DNA from: Flavobacterium tibetense
Lineage (GTDB): Bacteria > Bacteroidota > Bacteroidia > Flavobacteriales > Flavobacteriaceae
DNA length: 64,000 nt
Assembly: GCF_003293845.1 (NCBI RefSeq)
Contig: NZ_QLST01000004.1
Location: forward strand, 1-64,000
Direction of reading: 5' to 3'
Below are positions 52,354 to 60,022 of the stretch, piece by piece (position 1 is the first letter of the stretch; each line of letters opens with the position of its first letter). Under the pieces are notes generated by a model, which did not search any database, was not told the origin of the DNA, and saw only the letters and a program-made list of their open reading frames with translations. A program made the position numbers and the translations under genes.

Positions 52354-52361
52354 TAAATTTG
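52354..52361 (+). promoter_or_regulatory. -7 box TAAATTTG of the PLP decarboxylase gene
   Basis: Exact TAnnTTTG match 14 bases before the ATG at 52376, so the leader would be very short. No TTG at -33. Confidence 0.5.
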
Positions 52362-52375
52362 CCTAAAAATAGATT

Positions 52376-53614
52376 ATGCAGTACTGGAAAAAATTATCAC
52401 AATTAGAGCGAAAAAACAGAATTCAACAAGCACTTCAGGAAAATATTAGCTTTACAAAGGACATTTCATTAGGCTTTCCCGCATCCAAATTAGACGGAAA
52501 AGTGTTTTATGATGATGCTCCGTTTCTAGCTGACGCACCCACATTACAAACCTATGTTGCCAATCCGAATAACATTGGATGTCATACTTTTGGTGCATCT
52601 GAAAGTGTATTTTCTGGAACGCAAGAAATTGAGCGTGAAGTTTTAAACGTTATTGCAGTTGATATTTTTAAAGCCAAACCCAATGAATTTGATGGTTATA
52701 TTGCTCCAGGCGGAACCGAAGCGAATATTCAAGCGATTTGGGTTTTTAGAAATGAATTCATGCATCAATATGACGCTAAATTGGAAGAAATTGCCATTTT
52801 AGCATCGGAAGACACCCATTATTCTATTCCAAAAGCTTCCAATTTATTACAAATTGATTGGTTGAAAATTCCAGTTGGTTTTGAAAATCGTGAAATTGAT
52901 GCAGTTGCATTGGGTACTATAATTTTGGAAGCTAAAAATAAAGGAAAAAAATACTTTATTGCGGTTTCAAATCTTGGAACAACGATGTTTGGTTCGGTAG
53001 ATAATCCAGAAGTTTATATTTCGGCTTTGGAAAATCAGCAAGTAATGTATCGTTTGCATATTGATGGCGCTTATGGTGGTTTTGTGTATCCGTTTAGTAA
53101 TCGGGATTCAGGAATTAATTTTAATAATCCCAAAATTAGTTCTATTACGATTGATGCTCACAAAATGTTACAAGCACCTTACGGAACAGGAATTTACATT
53201 TGTAGAAAAGGTTTAATCGAAAACACATTAACCAAAGAAGCTGAATACGTAGAAGGAATGGACTTAACCCTTTGCGGTAGTCGTTCTGGAGCCAATGCCG
53301 TTGCGGTTTGGATGATTTTGTTTACCTATGGCGGACATGGTTGGTTTGAAAAAGTGAGTATTTTACAAATGCGAACCCAATTTTTATGTCAGGAATTGGA
53401 TAAATTGGGAGTAAAATACTTCAGAGAACCTTTTATGAATATTGTTACTATTGATTCTAGTGATTTACCAAAAACCTTAGCTGAAAAATACCGTTTGGTT
53501 CCTCAACAACATCAAGGCGATAATAAATGGTACAAAATTGTGGTGATGGATCACGTAGAAGTCGAACATTTAACTAGCTTTGTAATGGAATTGAAAGCTG
53601 TTGGAAATGGATAA
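52376..53614 (+). CDS. Group II PLP-dependent decarboxylase
   Basis: The 412-residue protein belongs to the pyridoxal-dependent decarboxylase family. It has GAYGGFVYPF with the ring-stacking Asp just before (LHIDGAYGG), the PLP Lys in ITIDAHKMLQAPYGTG, and the substrate/cofactor region APGGTEANIQAIWVFRNEF. Related flavobacterial proteins are called aspartate or glutamate decarboxylases, but the substrate is uncertain. The last 8 bases overlap the cyclo-ligase gene (ATGGATAA), so translation is coupled. Confidence 0.87.
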   Translation: MQYWKKLSQLERKNRIQQALQENISFTKDISLGFPASKLDGKVFYDDAPFLADAPTLQTYVANPNNIGCHTFGASESVFSGTQEIEREVLNVIAVDIFKAKPNEFDGYIAPGGTEANIQAIWVFRNEFMHQYDAKLEEIAILASEDTHYSIPKASNLLQIDWLKIPVGFENREIDAVALGTIILEAKNKGKKYFIAVSNLGTTMFGSVDNPEVYISALENQQVMYRLHIDGAYGGFVYPFSNRDSGINFNNPKISSITIDAHKMLQAPYGTGIYICRKGLIENTLTKEAEYVEGMDLTLCGSRSGANAVAVWMILFTYGGHGWFEKVSILQMRTQFLCQELDKLGVKYFREPFMNIVTIDSSDLPKTLAEKYRLVPQQHQGDNKWYKIVVMDHVEVEHLTSFVMELKAVGNG

Positions 53615-54170
53615 GAAATCGTTAAGGCAAAAGGCAAAAGGGGAAAGGCAAAAGTTATCTCAAGAGGAAATCGAAGACAAAAGCTTGGCTATTGCTAACC
53701 AATTGTTGCGCATGGATATCTGGGATAAATTGTATTACCATTTGTTTTTAACTATCGAAGAGCAAAAAGAAATTAATACGGAATACATGCTGCAAATTTT
53801 AGCGGGAAAAGATAAAGAAATCGTCATTTCGAAGTGTGAGTTTGAAACCTTAGGCATGACCCATTTTTTATTAACCGATAATACAAAAATCAAGAAAAAC
53901 AATTACAACGTTCCCGAACCTGTTGATGGCATTGAAGTTCCTGACGTAAAAATTGATGTGGTTTTTGTGCCACTTTTAGCTTACGACAAACAAGGAAATA
54001 GAGTAGGCTACGGAAAAGGTTTCTACGATAATTTTCTAAGCAAATGTAAGCCTGAAACCATTAAAATTGGATTGTCGTTTTTTCCGCCAGAAGAAAAAAT
54101 TGATGATGTTTTTGAAAGTGATGTGAAACTAGATTTTTGTGTGACTCCTGATGAGGTTATTTCTTTTTAA
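53607..54170 (+). CDS. 5-formyltetrahydrofolate cyclo-ligase
   Basis: It returns 5-formyltetrahydrofolate to 5,10-methenyltetrahydrofolate with ATP. From the ATG at 53607 the protein has 187 residues; KKSLRQKAKGERQKLSQEE is the ATP-binding N-terminus and VFVPLLAYDKQGNRVGYGKGFYDNFL the family signature. The codons for the N-terminus are made of the word AAAGGCAAAAGG, which also forms spacers elsewhere in this window. It converges with the small membrane gene at 54157-54438, with 14 bases of overlap. Confidence 0.93.
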   Translation: MDKKSLRQKAKGERQKLSQEEIEDKSLAIANQLLRMDIWDKLYYHLFLTIEEQKEINTEYMLQILAGKDKEIVISKCEFETLGMTHFLLTDNTKIKKNNYNVPEPVDGIEVPDVKIDVVFVPLLAYDKQGNRVGYGKGFYDNFLSKCKPETIKIGLSFFPPEEKIDDVFESDVKLDFCVTPDEVISF

Positions 54171-54438
54171 AATAGAAAATCAATTCAAACAATCCATAAA
54201 TTGCGAGGTGAACAAAAAGGACAAATAAAGGATAAAGTAACATTGGTAGTGAGCCACCACCACTAAAATTATTGACATCAAGAAACATATACAGAAACCA
54301 AGAAGTATAAATAAGAAGAATTACTAAATTGAATTTGTAAAATTGTCGTTTTGTAATTTGCGTTTGTATTCCAAAATAGAGAATTGCTACTAAAAAACAG
54401 CAATAGAGAAAAACAAACTCATTATCTAATGGAAACAT
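54157..54438 (-). CDS. Small three-helix membrane protein
   Basis: The 93-residue protein has three hydrophobic segments (about 7-25, 36-53, 65-88) and a Lys-rich end (YFKKK). No family is recognised. It lies 19 bases after lspA on the same strand and may be cotranscribed. Its 3' end overlaps the cyclo-ligase gene on the other strand. It could be a real gene because of its clear membrane pattern and tight placement. Confidence 0.62.
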   Translation of the reverse strand: MFPLDNEFVFLYCCFLVAILYFGIQTQITKRQFYKFNLVILLIYTSWFLYMFLDVNNFSGGGSLPMLLYPLFVLFVHLAIYGLFELIFYFKKK

Positions 54439-54457
54439 CTTACTCTTTTAGATGATC

Positions 54458-55060
54458 TTATTCCTCACTACCAGCAAACGCTCTTTTATTAAATACAATC
54501 AGAATTCCAACACCAGTAGAAATCGCTACATCGGCTACGTTGAAAATAGCATTGAAGAATGTAAAGTGTTTGCCGCCCCAAACAGGCAACCAAGAAGGTA
54601 AATTGCCTTCCCAAATAGGAAAATAGAACATATCTACAACTTCACCATAAAACCAAGTGCCATAAGGTTCTGCAGCAAAAGCTGTTGCCACTTGATTGTA
54701 ACTGTCGTTAAAAATAACACCATAAAAAACCGAATCAATAATATTACCAACAGCTCCGGCTAAAATCAATGCAATTGCGGTAATTAGAAAGTTGGAAAGT
54801 TTTTTTCTAACGGAATCCCACAACCACCAACTAATACCAAAAACAGCAACAATTCTAAATAAAGTCAAGAAAAGTTTACCATAATCACCAGGAATTACTG
54901 CACCCCAAGCCATGCCTTCGTTCTCAATAAAATGAATACGAAACCATTCAAAAACCTTTACTTCTTCGCCCAAATAGAAGTTGGTTTTAATATAAATTTT
55001 AGAAATTTGATCTATTAAAAGTACGAGTACAACTAGTAATGAAGCCTTTTTCAGTGACAT
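54458..55060 (-). CDS. lspA: Lipoprotein signal peptidase
   Basis: LspA cuts the signal peptide of lipid-modified prolipoproteins in the inner membrane. From the ATG at 55060 it has 200 residues, four membrane segments and the two catalytic Asp in GNIIDSVFYG and FNVADVAIS. The insertion between them (VDMFYFPIWEGNLPSWLPVWGGKHFTFF) is the long form usual in Bacteroidetes. The longer frame from 55141 adds an extra hydrophobic segment and is not preferred. Two TATTTTTG boxes lie at 55079-55086 and 55089-55096 (minus strand). Confidence 0.94.
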   Translation of the reverse strand: MSLKKASLLVVLVLLIDQISKIYIKTNFYLGEEVKVFEWFRIHFIENEGMAWGAVIPGDYGKLFLTLFRIVAVFGISWWLWDSVRKKLSNFLITAIALILAGAVGNIIDSVFYGVIFNDSYNQVATAFAAEPYGTWFYGEVVDMFYFPIWEGNLPSWLPVWGGKHFTFFNAIFNVADVAISTGVGILIVFNKRAFAGSEE

Positions 55061-55383
55061 TTTTTGGTTTTTGAATTGCAAAAATAAGCAAAAATAAAGA
55101 ACAAATTCAAAAATCAAGAGCAAGAACAATTTCAATCTCAAAAATCAAGAACAATTCCAAAAATTCAATTAAATGCCATAATCTGAAAATCTAAATTCTA
55201 AATCTTTATCTTTTTTCTTTTTTTGGAACACAGATTGAAGAAATTGAAGTAATCAAAAAAATCTTTGTGCCTTTGCGTCTTTGCGAGCAAAAATTATAGC
55301 ACAGCGTTTCACAAAAAAAATCCAAACCCCAAAATGTATCAAAACAAATTGGAATTTGGAATTTAAAATTTGGTATTTGGTAA
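55061..55383. repeat. Gene-free spacer between the DksA-like gene and lspA, made of repeated words
   Basis: No gene of note is seen in these 323 bases. The part 55079-55160 repeats AAAATCAAGAACAATT-like words, the inverse of TTGATTTTTGAACTTGATTT at 51278-51297. The part 55258-55290 reads AATCTTTGTGCCTTTGCGTC, then TTTGCGAGCA, a word common in flavobacterial spacers. 55340-55382 repeats AATTTGGAATTT and TTTGGTATTTGG. lspA promoter boxes lie at its high-coordinate edge. Confidence 0.6.
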
Positions 55384-55764
55384 TTAGCGTTGTAAATTCT
55401 TCGCTTCAATACTCATAGTAGCATGAGGAACGATTTTTAAACGCTCTTTATTAATTAATTTACCGGTTACTTTACAAACCCCGTAGGTTTTGTTTTCAAT
55501 ACGAATCAACGCATTTTTTAAATCGCGAATGAATTTCTCTTGACGAATTGCCAATTGTGAATTCGCTTCTTTGCTCATGGTTTCGCTTCCTTCTTCAAAT
55601 GCTTTGAACGTTGGAGATGTATCATCTGTTCCGTTGTTTAAATCATTCATATAAGCGCTTTTGATAAGCTCTAAATCGTTTTTCGCTTTTTCTAGTTTAG
55701 CTAAAATTAATTCTTTGAATTCTGCTAAATCTGCATCTGAATATTTTAATTTTTCCTCTACCAT
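55384..55764 (-). CDS. TraR/DksA-like protein lacking the four-Cys zinc finger
   Basis: The 126-residue protein has the coiled-coil part of DksA-like proteins (about 10-85: LAEFKELILAKLEKAKNDLELIK, and RQEKFIRDLKNALIRIENKTYGVC). The zinc-finger region follows as GVCKVTGKLINKERLKIVPHATM. Only one Cys of the usual four remains, so zinc binding is doubtful. DksA proteins bind RNA polymerase with ppGpp. It follows ileS after 7 bases and precedes lspA, an arrangement often seen in Flavobacteria. Confidence 0.88.
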   Translation of the reverse strand: MVEEKLKYSDADLAEFKELILAKLEKAKNDLELIKSAYMNDLNNGTDDTSPTFKAFEEGSETMSKEANSQLAIRQEKFIRDLKNALIRIENKTYGVCKVTGKLINKERLKIVPHATMSIEAKNLQR

Positions 55765-55771
55765 AATTCCG

Positions 55772-58700
55772 TTATTTAGAAATTAATACTCTTGTTTGTA
55801 ACTCATCAAACTCAATTTCCGTACCATTTTCTAATTGGTCTACAAAAATAAGTTCTTTAGTAAGCGTTTCTGATTTGATGTAACTTTCATTTGCTTTAAC
55901 TGCTTTTTCAATTGTGTCGTTTTTTAACAATTGAACGTGTATTTTGTCTGTTACTTCAAAACCAGAATCTTTTCGGATATTTTGAATTCGATTCACAAGT
56001 TCTCTGGCAATTCCTTCATTACGCAATTCTTCTGAAATGGTAATGTCTAACGCTACCGTAATTCCGTTTGCATTAGCTACTAACCAACCCGGAATATCTT
56101 GTGAAGAAATCTCCACGTCTTCGGATGTTAAATTAATACTTTTTCCTGATATTTCAATGGTTAACACATTTTCTTTGTCTAATTGATTGATTTGTTCTTG
56201 AGAAAAATTCTGTATCTCTTTGGAAATCAATCCCATATCTTTTCCGAAACGCGGTCCTAATGCTTTAAAATTAGGCTTAATTTGCTTCACTAAAACGCCC
56301 GAAGCATCGTCTAATAACTCAATTTCCTTTACGTTTACTTCCGCTTTAATCAAATCAGAAATGGCTTCAATTTCTGCTTTAAAATTCTTGTCAAGTACTG
56401 GAATCATTACTCTTTGTAACGGTTGGCGTACTTTAATCATCTCCTTTTTACGAAGCGATAAAACCAATGAAGAAACCGTTTGTGCTTTCCCCATTTTGCT
56501 TTCTAATGATTTATCAACAAAGTTTTCAACCATTTTTGGAAACTCGGCCAAATGTACGCTTTCAAACGACTCAGAACCTGTAGCTTGTGTTAAATCTCTG
56601 TAAAGTTTATCCATAAAGAACGGCGCAATTGGAGCCGAAAGCTTCGCAATAGTCACCAAACAGGTATAAAGTGTTTGATACGCCGCAATTTTATCTTGTG
56701 CATATTCGCCTTTCCAGAATCTTCTTCTACACAAACGAACGTACCAGTTACTCAAGTTTTCTTGAACGAAATCGGATATAGCACGAGCCGCTTTTGTTGG
56801 TTCGTAATCTGCATACGCTTCATCTACCAATTGAATTAAGGTATGTAATTCCGATAAAATCCAACGGTCGATTTCTGGTCTTTCGTTTAATGGAACTTCG
56901 GCTTCATTGTATTTGAAACCATCGATATTGGCATATAAAGCAAAGAACGAATACGTATTATAAAGTGTTCCAAAGAATTTTCTTCTTACTTCAGCAACAC
57001 CTTCGATATCAAACTTTAAGTTGTCCCAAGGATTTGCATTCGAAATCATGTACCAACGTGTAGCATCTGGACCATATTCTGCCAAAGTAGTAAATGGATC
57101 CACCGCATTTCCTAAACGTTTCGACATTTTTTGTCCGTTTTTGTCCAAAACTAATCCGTTGGATACAACGTTTTTATATGCAATTTTATCGAAAACCAAT
57201 GTTCCAATCGCGTGTAACGTATAAAACCATCCACGAGTTTGATCTACACCTTCTGCAATAAAATCGGCTGGGAAGGCTTTATTTTCGTCGATTAATTCTT
57301 TGTTTTCAAATGGATAATGCCATTGAGCATAAGGCATCGCGCCTGAATCGAACCAAACGTCAATTAAGTCTGTTTCGCGTTTCATTGGTTTTCCTGATGG
57401 CGAAACTAAAACGATATCATCAACAATATTTTTATGTAAATCAACCAAATCATAATTAGATTCTGCCATATTTCCGATTTCGAATCCTTTAAATGGATTT
57501 TCCATCATTAAACCAGCTGCAATGGATTTTTCGATTTCATTGTATAATTCCTCTACTGAACCTATACAGATTGTTTCAGTTCCTTCGTCATTTCTCCATA
57601 ATGGTAAAGGAATTCCCCAATATCTTGAACGTGATAAGTTCCAATCATTCGCATTTTTCAACCAATTTCCGAAACGACCTTCTCCAGTTGCTTTTGGCTT
57701 CCAGTTGATGGTGTCATTTAAATCGAACATTCTATCTTTGATTTCAGTTACTTTGATGAACCAAGAATCTAACGGATAATATAAAATTGGTTTGTCGGTT
57801 CTCCAACAATGTGGATAACTGTGTACATATTTTTCAACCTTAAAGGCTTTGTTTTCTTCTTTTAATTGGATAGCGATTTCTACGTCAACTGAACGTTCAG
57901 GCGCTTCTCCATCGTTGTAATATTCGTTTTTAACGTATTTACCTGAATAATCACCTAAACCTTGGATAAATCTACCTTGTAAGTCTACTAATGGCACAGG
58001 ATTTCCGTTTTCGTCTAAAACCAACATTGGCGGTACTTCAGGAGTTACTTCTTTAGCCACTTTAGCATCATCAGCTCCGAAAGTTGGTGCGGTGTGTACA
58101 ATTCCGGTTCCGTCTTCTGTGGTAACAAAATCACCAGAAATTACTCTAAAAGCATTTTCTGGATTTTGATACGGTAACGCTAATGGTAATAATTGTTCGT
58201 AACGAATTCCCACTAAATCAGCTCCTTTAAACTCAGTTAAAATTTCATATGGAATTGTGGAAACCTTACCATCATATGTTCCTGGTATAGCTCCTTTTCC
58301 ATCACTACTAGCCGCAGCAAATGGAGCGAATTTTTTTCCAAATTGCTTCTCTACTAAATTCTTAGCCAAAACCACATTTACAGGCTCAAAAGTATATTGA
58401 TTGAATGTTTTCACTAAAACATAATCGATTTTTGGACCAACTGTTAATGCTGTATTCGATGGCAACGTCCAAGGAGTTGTAGTCCAAGCTAAGAAATGAA
58501 CCGTTCCAAAACCTTGTAATAAACTTGGTAAGGTTTCGTCTTTTGCTTTAAACTGTGCTACAATCGTAGTATCGGTTACATCACGGTATGAACCTGGCTG
58601 ATTCACTTCGTGCGAAGATAAACCTGTTCCCGCTTTTGGAGAATAGGGTTGGATTGTGTAGCCTTTGTATAGTAAATCTTTGTTGTAAATTTGTTTTAGC

Positions 58701-59191
58701 AACCACCAAACCGTTTCCATGTATTTGGATTTGTACGTTACATACGGATCTTCCATATCTACCCAATAGCCCATTTTTTCGGTCAGGTCGTTCCATACAT
58801 CGGTATAACGCATAACGGTTCTTTTACAAGCTTCGTTGTATTCTGTAACCGAGATAGTTTTTCCGATATCTTCTTTGGTGATGCCTAATTCTTTTTCGGT
58901 ACCTAATTCTACAGGTAAACCGTGCGTATCCCAGCCCGCTTTACGCTTAACTTGGTAGCCTTTTTGAGTTTTATAACGACAAAAAATATCTTTAATCGCG
59001 CGTGCCATTACGTGGTGAATTCCAGGCAAACCGTTTGCAGATGGCGGCCCTTCAAAAAACACGTAAGGTGTAGCTCCTTCGCGAGAAGTTACCGATTGTT
59101 CAAAGATGTGGTTTTTTTTCCAAAAGTCAAGAACTTCTGATGCTACTGTTGGCAAGTCAAGTCCTTTGTATTCAGTAAATTTTGTACTCAT
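55772..59191 (-). CDS. ileS: Isoleucyl-tRNA synthetase
   Basis: It charges tRNA-Ile and edits mischarged valine. The 1139-residue chain has the class I motif in PPSANGLPGIHHVMARA (HIGH equivalent), the editing domain (TTPWTLPSNTALTVGP, GDFVTTEDGTGIVHTAPTFG), KMSKR in KNGQKMSKRLGNAVDP, and the anticodon-binding end. The long C-terminus without a Cys zinc site marks the eukaryote-like (type 2) form found in Bacteroidetes. It leads the ileS-dksA-lspA run. Confidence 0.97.
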   Translation of the reverse strand: MSTKFTEYKGLDLPTVASEVLDFWKKNHIFEQSVTSREGATPYVFFEGPPSANGLPGIHHVMARAIKDIFCRYKTQKGYQVKRKAGWDTHGLPVELGTEKELGITKEDIGKTISVTEYNEACKRTVMRYTDVWNDLTEKMGYWVDMEDPYVTYKSKYMETVWWLLKQIYNKDLLYKGYTIQPYSPKAGTGLSSHEVNQPGSYRDVTDTTIVAQFKAKDETLPSLLQGFGTVHFLAWTTTPWTLPSNTALTVGPKIDYVLVKTFNQYTFEPVNVVLAKNLVEKQFGKKFAPFAAASSDGKGAIPGTYDGKVSTIPYEILTEFKGADLVGIRYEQLLPLALPYQNPENAFRVISGDFVTTEDGTGIVHTAPTFGADDAKVAKEVTPEVPPMLVLDENGNPVPLVDLQGRFIQGLGDYSGKYVKNEYYNDGEAPERSVDVEIAIQLKEENKAFKVEKYVHSYPHCWRTDKPILYYPLDSWFIKVTEIKDRMFDLNDTINWKPKATGEGRFGNWLKNANDWNLSRSRYWGIPLPLWRNDEGTETICIGSVEELYNEIEKSIAAGLMMENPFKGFEIGNMAESNYDLVDLHKNIVDDIVLVSPSGKPMKRETDLIDVWFDSGAMPYAQWHYPFENKELIDENKAFPADFIAEGVDQTRGWFYTLHAIGTLVFDKIAYKNVVSNGLVLDKNGQKMSKRLGNAVDPFTTLAEYGPDATRWYMISNANPWDNLKFDIEGVAEVRRKFFGTLYNTYSFFALYANIDGFKYNEAEVPLNERPEIDRWILSELHTLIQLVDEAYADYEPTKAARAISDFVQENLSNWYVRLCRRRFWKGEYAQDKIAAYQTLYTCLVTIAKLSAPIAPFFMDKLYRDLTQATGSESFESVHLAEFPKMVENFVDKSLESKMGKAQTVSSLVLSLRKKEMIKVRQPLQRVMIPVLDKNFKAEIEAISDLIKAEVNVKEIELLDDASGVLVKQIKPNFKALGPRFGKDMGLISKEIQNFSQEQINQLDKENVLTIEISGKSINLTSEDVEISSQDIPGWLVANANGITVALDITISEELRNEGIARELVNRIQNIRKDSGFEVTDKIHVQLLKNDTIEKAVKANESYIKSETLTKELIFVDQLENGTEIEFDELQTRVLISK

Positions 59192-59227
59192 TTTGTCGCT
59201 TTCTTAAATCAATTTGCGAAAGTAATG

Positions 59228-59268
59228 ATTTAAAGGTAAAAGGCAAAAGGTAAAAGGCAAAAGTTAGC
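59228..59268. repeat. AAAGGCAAAAGG word repeat before ileS
   Basis: AAAGGTAAAAGGCAAAAGGT, then AAAAGGCAAAAG, between ileS and recO. The same word occurs inside the cyclo-ligase coding region at 53622-53652. Confidence 0.65.
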
Positions 59269-59270
59269 GA

Positions 59271-59984
59271 TTAAGCAAAAACTTCCTTTAGAATTTCTAA
59301 TGATTTTGGTTTTTTAAAACCATCAATATTGAACGTGTAATAATCCATGAGAATTTTTAGCAGTTCTTGACGTTGGGTTGAGGAGAATATTTTTTGGCTG
59401 TCTTGATAGCGCAGCTCCATCAGTTTCCTAAATAATTGCGTGACTTCTTTCGATAAGCAACTTACACCTTCAAACGGAACAAAAACGCCTTCTGTAATTT
59501 CAAAATAGGGATTATCATTATTGGGATTTTGTGGATAAAAACCGAGATATTTGGTTACTTGTAACAAAGTAATCAAATGAAAATTAGCAATTTCGTCGTG
59601 GTTGTCTAACCATGTGAAAGCGGTTTCAAGAAATGAAAAAAGCGGTTCGTTTTTTCCGTCTTCTTTGATGGCATGATGTAATACTTCGGAAAGAAATAAT
59701 ATAATTGTGGTTTTGGTAATATCTTGGTGTAGTGAATGATACGGATTTTGAATTTTAATTTCTTTAAAACGTTCCAAAGTTCCCTTGTTTTTGTGATACG
59801 CTTCAATTTCCAATTGAGCTAACGGTTGAAAAAAAGCTATTTTTTGGCTGTTCTTTTTCCCAGTAAATGCGTTGTTTACAAAATACGATTTTAGTCCGTC
59901 TGAAAGCGTAAAACATTTTACAATCAAGCTTTTTTCTTGATATTTTAATGTGGAAATTACTATGGCTTTAGTTTTGACGAGCAT
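59271..59984 (-). CDS. recO: DNA repair protein RecO
   Basis: RecO helps load RecA on SSB-covered DNA. The 237-residue protein has the OB-fold N-terminus (KTKAIVISTLKYQEKSLIVKCFTLSDGLKSYFVN) and the helical C-terminal part (YFEITEGVFVPFEGVSCLSKEVTQLFRKL). The zinc cysteines of some RecO proteins are absent, as is usual in Bacteroidetes. It follows the porZ-like gene with a 38-base gap on the same strand and may be cotranscribed. Confidence 0.92.
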   Translation of the reverse strand: MLVKTKAIVISTLKYQEKSLIVKCFTLSDGLKSYFVNNAFTGKKNSQKIAFFQPLAQLEIEAYHKNKGTLERFKEIKIQNPYHSLHQDITKTTIILFLSEVLHHAIKEDGKNEPLFSFLETAFTWLDNHDEIANFHLITLLQVTKYLGFYPQNPNNDNPYFEITEGVFVPFEGVSCLSKEVTQLFRKLMELRYQDSQKIFSSTQRQELLKILMDYYTFNIDGFKKPKSLEILKEVFA

Positions 59985-59987
59985 TTT

Positions 59988-60022
59988 AAAGGTGATGGGT
60001 GTTAGGTGATGGGAGATAGGTA
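59988..60022. repeat. GTGATGGGTGTTAGGTGATGGGAG word repeat between recO and the PorZ-like gene
   Basis: AGGTGATGGGTGTT and AGGTGATGGGAGAT are tandem, imperfect copies of one 14-base unit in a 38-base spacer. This is the same kind of spacer as at 59228-59268 with a different word. Confidence 0.5.
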
